From positions 1 through 58,643 of the forward strand of contig CANTEW010000012.1 of the NCBI GenBank assembly GCA_947652925.1: 58,643 bases of DNA, written 5' to 3'. Under the pieces are notes generated by a model that saw only the letters and a list, made by a program, of their open reading frames with translations, was not told the DNA's origin and searched no databases. The stretch comes from an uncultured Lachnospiraceae bacterium. GTDB lineage: Bacteria > Bacillota > Clostridia > Lachnospirales > Lachnospiraceae. A program made the translations under genes and the position numbers. This document shows positions 52,553 to 58,643 of this stretch, one piece after another (within the stretch, counting starts at the first letter, position 1; every line of letters begins with the position of its first letter).

Positions 52553-53496
52553 GACTGCTCCCCCTTCTCCAAAATGACCAAAAAAGAGTTGGCAAACTGC
52601 GGCAGCAAGCCGTCCTGGATCAGTGAATCCAGCACTCTCCCTTCCGAGAAGGCCAAGATCCTCTCCCTGTCAAAATTAGGGAAATTCTCTGTGATCTCCC
52701 CCGGTTTCGGCAGATATTCGTCAGAATAGATCACCATAGGCAACTTATAATCCGGGAATGGATAATAAAAATACGCCTGGAACTCCCCCGCCTGCCGGAT
52801 GATCTTACAGAGAGCCGGACGGGAAAAAGTTCGCACGCTCTCTGTACCCGGATACCCTTCCAGCCCTTCATGATATCTCCCCACGTGATCCTCCGTAAAT
52901 CCAGACCAGTATTTCAACCCGATCCGATTCTCGATCGCGATCACGATCTTCCCACCAGGCGCCAGATGGCCGGCCGCCTGCCGCAGCATCTCCACATAAG
53001 GATCATCCCCGCCTATATAACCTCTCGCATATTCAAACACACCGATCATCGTGATCAGGTCATACCGCCCCAATCCTTTTTCTATATCCTGGTAATTTCC
53101 CACCAGTATCTCTATATTGTCCCGCTCCTTATTCCTGTACGCGTTGATCTGGCTGCGCTTTTTTGACAATTCCACACAGGTGACACGCCCAGCCATATCC
53201 GCCAGCGCACCCGTCAGCGCACCGCACCCTGCCCCGATCTCTAAGACCTTGTGGTCTTTCGTGACTGGCAGCCAGTTTATGATATTCTGGCGGATCTTAG
53301 AAAAATGGTATAACACAGGCCAGCTCTTCCTCTGGGCGATCACCTGGTCATACTCTCCCTCTTTATACTCTTTGGCGATCGTAAGGAGTTCTTCCTCCAC
53401 ATCACCGTCGCTGTACAGGTCTTCTCCGGGATACCACGCATAGTCCAGGGTGACGCCCCCGATCTTTTCTTTCGCTCCTGATCCTTTTGAATCCAT
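52549..53496 (-). CDS. Class I SAM-dependent methyltransferase
   Basis: A 315-residue methyltransferase. The SAM motif I is VLEIGAGCGALTGALA near residues 86-101, then VTCVELSKKRSQI and LITMIGVFEYARG. C-terminal tail binds acceptor. First gene of the cluster that then runs to the phosphotransferase-like gene, two GT2 enzymes and rfbD. Methyl and phosphate groups at the end of a rhamnan-type chain often stop growth, which would fit this pair; that is inference. Confidence 0.82.
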   Translation of the reverse strand: MDSKGSGAKEKIGGVTLDYAWYPGEDLYSDGDVEEELLTIAKEYKEGEYDQVIAQRKSWPVLYHFSKIRQNIINWLPVTKDHKVLEIGAGCGALTGALADMAGRVTCVELSKKRSQINAYRNKERDNIEILVGNYQDIEKGLGRYDLITMIGVFEYARGYIGGDDPYVEMLRQAAGHLAPGGKIVIAIENRIGLKYWSGFTEDHVGRYHEGLEGYPGTESVRTFSRPALCKIIRQAGEFQAYFYYPFPDYKLPMVIYSDEYLPKPGEITENFPNFDRERILAFSEGRVLDSLIQDGLLPQFANSFLVILEKGEQS

Positions 53497-53672
53497 CTCT
53501 CATCTACTCCAATTTTATTTATTGACAGTTCCTTATCATGTCGATATCCTACCTGTTCTTTCATATGTAGCTATTTACCCATTATACACAAAGAATACTC
53601 CTCCATCAATTATTTTTAAGGATTTCCGTGCAAATTTATACTGTGGGAGGCTAGATGGAGTTACTAGGACAC

Positions 53673-53701
53673 TTGCAAAACACAAAGACAGATGATATAA
53701 T
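53673..53701 (+). promoter_or_regulatory. Predicted promoter of the thi operon
   Basis: TTGCAA (53673-53678), 17-base spacer, TATAAT (53696-53701), just before the TPP aptamer. The stretch 53497-53640 holds no gene. Confidence 0.75.
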
Positions 53702-53717
53702 ACCCCTGATGATATAA

Positions 53718-53804
53718 ACAGGGGAGCTTGTGTGACAGGCTGAGAGGAAGGTAGACCTTCGACCCTTAGACCTGATGCGGGTAATGCCGCCGGAGGGAGC
53801 TGTC
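53718..53804 (+). promoter_or_regulatory. TPP riboswitch (THI element)
   Basis: GCTGAGAGGAAGG, CCCTTAGACCTGATGCGGGTA and GCCGCCGGAGGGAGC-type blocks appear in the order of the TPP aptamer (given here in parts: CCTGATGCGGGTAATGCC is the core). P1 closes with ACAG / CTGT. A terminator follows and then thiM, so TPP should stop transcription. Confidence 0.95.
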
Positions 53805-53822
53805 AGATCTTGTATTTTTTCA

Positions 53823-53853
53823 GGGGGCGTCCTATCCGGATGCACCCTTTTTT
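53823..53853 (+). terminator. Riboswitch-controlled terminator before thiM
   Basis: GGGGGCGTCC (53823-53832) pairs with GGATGCACCC (53838-53847), one mismatch and one G-T, then six T's, 23 bases before the thiM ATG. Confidence 0.8.
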
Positions 53854-53876
53854 CAATGCAAAGGAGTATGTAAGAT

Positions 53877-54704
53877 ATGTATATGTTTGGACAGATCTTT
53901 GAGGATGTACGCCATACATCCCCCTTGATCCACAATATCACCAACTATGTGACCGTCAACGACTGCGCCAATATGCTGCTGGCCTGCGGAGCCTCGCCCA
54001 TCATGGCGGATGAGCTGGAAGATGCCGTGGAGATCACCGCCATCTGCGGCGGGCTGGTCATCAACATCGGCACCCTGGGTCAGCGCACCATCCCTGCCAT
54101 GTACGCCGCCGGAGAGCGGGCCAACCAGCTGGGCCATCCTGTGGTGCTGGATCCGGTGGGCGCAGGGGCATCCAAGCTGCGGACAGACACGGCTCTCGGG
54201 CTGATGGAACAGGTGGATCTTTCCGTCATCCGGGGCAACATCTCGGAGATCAAGACCCTGGCCCTGGGCAGCGGCACCACCAAAGGCGTGGACGCCGACG
54301 TGTCAGACAAGGTAACGGAGGACAACCTGGACAGAGCGGTGTCTTTTGCCAAAGAGTCCGCCCAGCGTACCGGAGCAGTCATCGCCATTACTGGGGCCAT
54401 CGATATCGTTGCCGACGGGGACCGGGCCTTCTGTATCCGCAACGGCCATCCCATGATGGCTGCGGTCACCGGCACCGGCTGCCAGCTCTCCGCCCTGACG
54501 GCAGCCTTCGTCACCGCCAACCCGGGCCGGCCCCTGGAGGCTGCCGCCGCAGCCGTGTGCGCCATGGGTCTGTGCGGAGAGATCGCCCATGAGAGGCTCA
54601 CTGACCTGGACGGCAATCTCTCTTATAGGAACTACATCATCGACGCCATGTACCGCCTGACCCCGGCGGCATTAGAAAAGGGAGCATGTTATGAAGTGCG
54701 CTAA
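53877..54704 (+). CDS. thiM: Hydroxyethylthiazole kinase
   Basis: A 275-residue ThiM that phosphorylates the thiazole alcohol for salvage. PLIHNITNYVTVNDCANMLLACGASPIMA at the N-end (in part ITNYVTVNDCAN), DPVGAGAS, GNISEIKTL, and TGTGCQLSALTAAF hold the active Cys and phosphate site. AAGGAG precedes the ATG. It overlaps the thiE-thiD gene by 14 bases and is controlled by the TPP riboswitch. Confidence 0.95.
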   Translation: MYMFGQIFEDVRHTSPLIHNITNYVTVNDCANMLLACGASPIMADELEDAVEITAICGGLVINIGTLGQRTIPAMYAAGERANQLGHPVVLDPVGAGASKLRTDTALGLMEQVDLSVIRGNISEIKTLALGSGTTKGVDADVSDKVTEDNLDRAVSFAKESAQRTGAVIAITGAIDIVADGDRAFCIRNGHPMMAAVTGTGCQLSALTAAFVTANPGRPLEAAAAAVCAMGLCGEIAHERLTDLDGNLSYRNYIIDAMYRLTPAALEKGACYEVR

Positions 54705-56169
54705 AGAACATATGCTGCTCTACGCTGTCACCGACCGGGCCTGGACGGGGAGACAGACACTCTATCAGCAGGTGGAGGCGGCACTGAAAGGCGGCGTGAC
54801 CTGTGTACAGCTCCGGGAAAAGGACATGGACAAAGAAGCGTTCCTGGCGGAGGCAAGAGATCTTCGCACCCTGTGCCGCCGCTATCACGTACCGTTTATC
54901 GTAAATGACAACGTGGATATCGCCATCGCCTGCGGCGCGGACGGTGTCCACGTGGGGCAGTCGGACATGACCGCAGGCCAGGTCCGCCGCCGGGTGGGAA
55001 AAGACATGATCCTGGGCGTCTCTGTCCATACGGTGGAAGAAGCCCGTCAGGCCGTCCAGGACGGCGCAGACTATCTGGGCCTGGGCGCAGTGTTCCCCAC
55101 CAGCACCAAAGCCGATGCAGATCCGATGCCCCACGACACCCTGCGTGCGATCTGCAATGCGGTGCCGATCCCTGTCGTGGCCATCGGCGGGATCAGCCAG
55201 GACAACCTCCTGAGACTATCCGGCAGCGGGGTGGACGGGGTGGCTCTGGTATCCGCCATCTTCTCAGCAGAGGACATTAAGGGGACCTGCCGGGATCTGC
55301 GGGCACTGTCGGAAGAGATGGTGCGTACAGTGGAAATGCGCAGTTCTACCATGAAGACAGCATTATCGATCGCCGGTACAGACCCCAGCGGAGGCGCCGG
55401 GATACAGGCCGACCTGAAGACAATGACCATGAACGGTGTCTTTGCCATGAACGCTATCACGGCAGTACTGGCCCAGAATACCACCGGTGTGCAAAACATC
55501 GTGGAGATGACGCCCAGATCTGTGGCACAGCAGATCGATGTGGTGTTCGAAGATATCCCTCCCGATGCTGTGAAAATCGGTATGGTAGCTTCCCGCGGAC
55601 TGATCGAGACCATCGCGGAACGTCTGGATCATCACCATGCAAAGAACATCGTGGTGGACCCGGTCATGGTGTCCACCAGCGGCCACCGGCTGATCTGTGA
55701 GGATGCGGTAGACACTCTGAAGACCCGTCTGCTCCCCCTGGCAGCCGTGGTCACTCCCAACATACCAGAGGCAGAGATCTTGTCCGGTATGAAGATCCAC
55801 AGTAAAGAAGATATCGAAGCCGCCGCTGAGAAGATCGGTGATACATACGGCTGTGCTGTCCTGCTCAAGGGCGGACACAGTATCAACGATGCCAATGACT
55901 TTCTTTATGCGTCTGGAAAGGGGCAGTGGTTTTTCGGCACCCGCATCAACAACCCCAATACCCACGGCACTGGATGCACCCTGTCCAGCGCCATCGCCGC
56001 CAATCTCGCCAAAGGCTTCGACCTGCCCACATCCATCCAGCGGGCAAAAGATTATCTCTCCGGCGCGCTGGGGGCGATGCTGGATCTGGGAAAAGGCCGG
56101 GGACCCCTGCGGCATGATCATAACCTGACCGGCAGATTTGCGCAGGAGGCAAGTCCCACCCTCCTATGA
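54691..56169 (+). CDS. thiED: Fused thiamine phosphate synthase - HMP(-P) kinase (ThiE-ThiD)
   Basis: A 492-residue fusion. Residues about 1-220 are ThiE (CVQLREKDMDKEAFL, FIVNDNVDIAIACGADGVHVGQSDM, GLGAVFPTSTK, VAIGGI). Residues about 230-490 are ThiD (ALSIAGTDPSGGAGIQADLKTM in part SIAGTDPSGGAGIQADL, DPVMVSTSG, LLKGGH, GTGCTLSSAIAA). It joins the pyrimidine and thiazole parts after ThiM salvages the thiazole. No thiC or thiG occurs here, so this operon can support salvage alone. Confidence 0.95.
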   Translation: MKCAKEHMLLYAVTDRAWTGRQTLYQQVEAALKGGVTCVQLREKDMDKEAFLAEARDLRTLCRRYHVPFIVNDNVDIAIACGADGVHVGQSDMTAGQVRRRVGKDMILGVSVHTVEEARQAVQDGADYLGLGAVFPTSTKADADPMPHDTLRAICNAVPIPVVAIGGISQDNLLRLSGSGVDGVALVSAIFSAEDIKGTCRDLRALSEEMVRTVEMRSSTMKTALSIAGTDPSGGAGIQADLKTMTMNGVFAMNAITAVLAQNTTGVQNIVEMTPRSVAQQIDVVFEDIPPDAVKIGMVASRGLIETIAERLDHHHAKNIVVDPVMVSTSGHRLICEDAVDTLKTRLLPLAAVVTPNIPEAEILSGMKIHSKEDIEAAAEKIGDTYGCAVLLKGGHSINDANDFLYASGKGQWFFGTRINNPNTHGTGCTLSSAIAANLAKGFDLPTSIQRAKDYLSGALGAMLDLGKGRGPLRHDHNLTGRFAQEASPTLL

Positions 56170-56295
56170 GCTGTAGTTTTCTCCATCCTCCATATTTTAT
56201 AAGTTGTATTTTGAAAATCGGTGTCGTATAATGTTACGAGAAATCCAAACAGACCGTCTAAACAAAGATTTCAGTAAGGAGGAGACGAGATACCT

Positions 56296-58643
56296 ATGCA
56301 GAATCTCACACTTGGGATAGATATTGGTTCAACGACTGTCAAGATCGCGGTTTTAGACGAAACCCACGAACTTCTATTTGCCGATTACAGGCGGCATTAT
56401 GCAAATATACAAGAAGCCCTCTCCCAGCTTTTGGGCAAAGCCCGGCAAAAACTGGGAGAACAGACCGTGAGCCCTGTGATCACCGGATCCGGCGGACTGA
56501 CCCTGGCCAAACACCTGGACGTGCCTTTTATCCAGGAAGTGATCGCCGTCTCTTCCGCCCTCCAGGAGGCTGCCCCGCAGACCGACGTAGCCATCGAGCT
56601 GGGCGGCGAGGACGCTAAGATCATCTACTTTGAGGGCGGGAACATCGAGCAGCGCATGAACGGCATCTGCGCAGGGGGGACCGGGTCTTTCATCGACCAG
56701 ATGGCCTCCCTTCTACAGACAGACGCCGCCGGATTGGATGACTACGCCAAAGACTATAAGGCCCTGTACCCGATCGCGGCACGCTGCGGTGTCTTTGCAA
56801 AATCAGACATCCAGCCCCTGATCAACGAGGGAGCCACCAGGGAGGACCTATCCGCCTCCATCTTCCAGGCAGTGGTCAACCAGACGATCAGCGGCCTGGC
56901 CTGCGGCAAGCCCATCCGGGGCCACGTGGCATTCCTGGGCGGCCCGCTGCATTTTATGTCAGAGTTAAAAGAAGCCTTCATCCGTACTTTGGATCTGGAC
57001 GAGGAACATACCATCGTACCGGAAAATTCCCATCTGTTCGCGGCTATCGGTTCTGCATTGAATGCAGACCCATCCGTGACCAACACCCTGGCTTCCATGG
57101 AAGAACGCCTGGCGGGAAATATACAGATGGATTTTGAAGTCGCCCGTATGGAACCTCTCTTCTCTTCTGAGGAAGAATATGACGCTTTCCACGAAAGGCA
57201 GTCCCACTACCATGTAAAGACCGGGAAACTGGAAGAACATCATGGAGACTGCTTCTTAGGGATCGATGCAGGCTCCACCACCACCAAGGCGGCTCTGGTA
57301 GCCGGAGATGGGACGCTCTTGTATTCTTTCTACAGCAGCAATGACGGGAGTCCTCTGGCCACCACCCTGCGTGCCATGGAAGAGATCTACGCACGCCTGC
57401 CCGACGATGCACAGATCGCCTACTCCTGTTCCACCGGATACGGAGAGGCGCTGATCCAGTCAGCGCTGATGCTGGACGAGGGGGAAGTGGAGACTGTCTC
57501 CCACTATTACGCCGCCGCCTTCTTCGACCCGGAAGTAGACTGTATCCTGGACATCGGCGGACAGGACATGAAATGCATCAAGATCAAAGACCACACAGTA
57601 GACAGCGTACAGCTCAACGAAGCCTGCTCTTCCGGATGCGGCTCTTTCATCGAGACCTTTGCAAGATCCCTCAACTACTCTGTAGAAGATTTTGCACAGG
57701 CTGCTCTATTTGCCAAAAATCCCATCGACTTGGGCACCCGCTGTACGGTCTTCATGAATTCCAAGGTAAAACAGGCGCAGAAAGAAGGCGCGGAAGTCTC
57801 CGACATCTCCGCAGGGCTGGCCTATTCCGTGATCAAAAACGCCCTGTACAAAGTCATCAAAGTCTCCGACGCCACGGAGCTGGGAAGACATATCGTTGTC
57901 CAGGGCGGGACGTTCTACAACGACGCGGTCCTGAAAAGCTTTGAGAAGATCGCTGACTGCCAGGCCATCCGCCCGGACATCGCCGGGATCATGGGAGCGT
58001 TCGGCGCAGCGCTCATCGCCAGAGAACGTTTCCAGACTGCAGACGGGACAAAACAGACGACCATGCTCTCTTACGAGCAGATACATAACTTAAAATACAC
58101 CACCTCAATGGCCAACTGCAAAGGATGTACGAACAACTGCCGCCTGACTGTGAACAAATTCAGCGGCGGCCGCCAGTTCATCAGCGGCAACCGCTGTGAG
58201 AAAGGCATCGGCAAACAGAAGAACAAAGACAAGATACCGAACCTGTTCGACTACAAATATAAAAGGATCTTCGGTTACGAACCCCTCTCCCCAGACCTGG
58301 CCAAACGCGGAGAGATCGGAATCCCCAGAGTCTTGAATATGTTTGAGGACTATCCGTTCTGGCATACTTTCTTTACTCTGCTGAAATACCGGGTGGTCTT
58401 ATCGCCCACCTCCACACGGAAAATCTATGAGCTGGGCATCGAATCCATCCCCAGCGAATCCGAATGTTACCCGGCTAAGCTGGCCCACGGCCATGTGACC
58501 TGGCTGCTGAAAAAAGGAGTAAAACGTATCTTCTATCCCTGCATCCCTTACGAGAGGAAAGAATTTAAGGATGCGGTGAACCATTATAACTGCCCCATCG
58601 TCACCTCCTACCCGGAAAACATCAAGAACAACGTGGAGCAGCT
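56296..58643 (+). CDS. 2-hydroxyacyl-CoA dehydratase activase-like protein, 3-prime end outside window
   Basis: The frame runs from ATG at 56296 to the window end (782 codons and two bases). Two BadF/BadG-type ATPase units are visible: [14 protein letters not shown] with [13 protein letters not shown] near residues 5-140, and [14 protein letters not shown] with [10 protein letters not shown] from about 320. A Cys-rich part ([20 protein letters not shown]) begins near 615. This is the long (about 1400-residue) Clostridia type that fuses activase and dehydratase-like parts. It couples ATP hydrolysis to electron delivery, by family analogy; substrate unknown. AAGGAGG precedes the start. Confidence 0.85.
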   Translation, partial: MQNLTLGIDIGSTTVKIAVLDETHELLFADYRRHYANIQEALSQLLGKARQKLGEQTVSPVITGSGGLTLAKHLDVPFIQEVIAVSSALQEAAPQTDVAIELGGEDAKIIYFEGGNIEQRMNGICAGGTGSFIDQMASLLQTDAAGLDDYAKDYKALYPIAARCGVFAKSDIQPLINEGATREDLSASIFQAVVNQTISGLACGKPIRGHVAFLGGPLHFMSELKEAFIRTLDLDEEHTIVPENSHLFAAIGSALNADPSVTNTLASMEERLAGNIQMDFEVARMEPLFSSEEEYDAFHERQSHYHVKTGKLEEHHGDCFLGIDAGSTTTKAALVAGDGTLLYSFYSSNDGSPLATTLRAMEEIYARLPDDAQIAYSCSTGYGEALIQSALMLDEGEVETVSHYYAAAFFDPEVDCILDIGGQDMKCIKIKDHTVDSVQLNEACSSGCGSFIETFARSLNYSVEDFAQAALFAKNPIDLGTRCTVFMNSKVKQAQKEGAEVSDISAGLAYSVIKNALYKVIKVSDATELGRHIVVQGGTFYNDAVLKSFEKIADCQAIRPDIAGIMGAFGAALIARERFQTADGTKQTTMLSYEQIHNLKYTTSMANCKGCTNNCRLTVNKFSGGRQFISGNRCEKGIGKQKNKDKIPNLFDYKYKRIFGYEPLSPDLAKRGEIGIPRVLNMFEDYPFWHTFFTLLKYRVVLSPTSTRKIYELGIESIPSESECYPAKLAHGHVTWLLKKGVKRIFYPCIPYERKEFKDAVNHYNCPIVTSYPENIKNNVEQ

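Noticed and set aside
53651-53667. GATGGAGTTACTAG as another element type 1 end
   Set aside because: Has an extra base and no CTAG-flanked palindrome next to it; similarity may be chance.
1-58643. CRISPR arrays or a complete insertion sequence with its own transposase
   Set aside because: No regular short direct repeats with unique spacers and no intact transposase gene were seen.

Overview
The window reads as a chromosomal segment of a Gram-positive anaerobe of the Clostridia, most likely a gut-type Lachnospiraceae. Supporting evidence: the infC-rpmI-rplT order behind a structured leader, DUF4364, XerD, the order dGTPase-dnaG-rpoD-trmK-Nif3, a TGS/nucleoside kinase, a ThiE-ThiD fusion, LRR/BspA-like and YDG-repeat surface proteins, an Rpn-type nuclease relic and a 2-hydroxyacyl-CoA dehydratase activase. 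The assignment comes from gene content and protein family resemblance only; no search was run.

Layout. 1-5 kb: end of sfsA, rarA, a convergent DUF4364/radical-SAM pair, xerD and a polysaccharide deacetylase. 5-7 kb: the infC-rpmI-rplT translation operon (minus strand) with an AUU-started infC, a leader terminator and its promoter; then a lipoprotein. 7-8 kb: a cobalamin riboswitch with a long leader for a small Cys-rich protein, and a decayed coiled-coil ORF. 8.2-11 kb: a csoR-copA-copper chaperone operon with a visible operator. 11.2-14 kb: a PsiE-like membrane protein and an LRR surface protein. 14.2-21.9 kb: a minus-strand operon (small ORF, folC, pheA, DUF815 ATPase, ppx, ppk1) joining folate, phenylalanine and polyphosphate metabolism. 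22-24 kb: CmpB-like membrane protein and pyrBI. 24-33 kb: an Rpn relic and two large secreted proteins that share a Cys-rich N-terminal region. 33-40.5 kb: rnpB, then the minus-strand group dgt, dnaG, rpoD, trmK, Nif3 and a TGS/nucleoside kinase gene that is split by a frameshift.

40.7-45.4 kb is the accessory region. It follows a tRNA-Leu(AAG) and holds a toxin-antitoxin pair, a tyrosine recombinase pseudogene, a small XRE regulator, a 45-residue ORF and a pRiA4b-type protein. 45.4-53.5 kb is a minus-strand surface polysaccharide cluster (methyltransferase, phosphotransferase-like protein, two double-domain GT2 enzymes, rfbD). 53.7-56.2 kb is a TPP-riboswitch controlled thiM-thiED operon, and the window ends inside a large dehydratase activase.

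The most unusual signal is a set of short near-palindromic elements bounded by CTAG. Two kinds, unrelated in sequence, each hold exactly 158 bp between CTAG tetramers in the best copy, and they sit in the same order side by side (42717-43044). Full or partial copies occur at 11.17, 21.9-22.1, 24.95-25.0, 30.75-30.92, 42.33 and 42.7-43.0 kb. They interrupt or scar genes: they truncate the Rpn gene, mark a deletion junction in the recombinase, and separate a promoter from the XRE gene.
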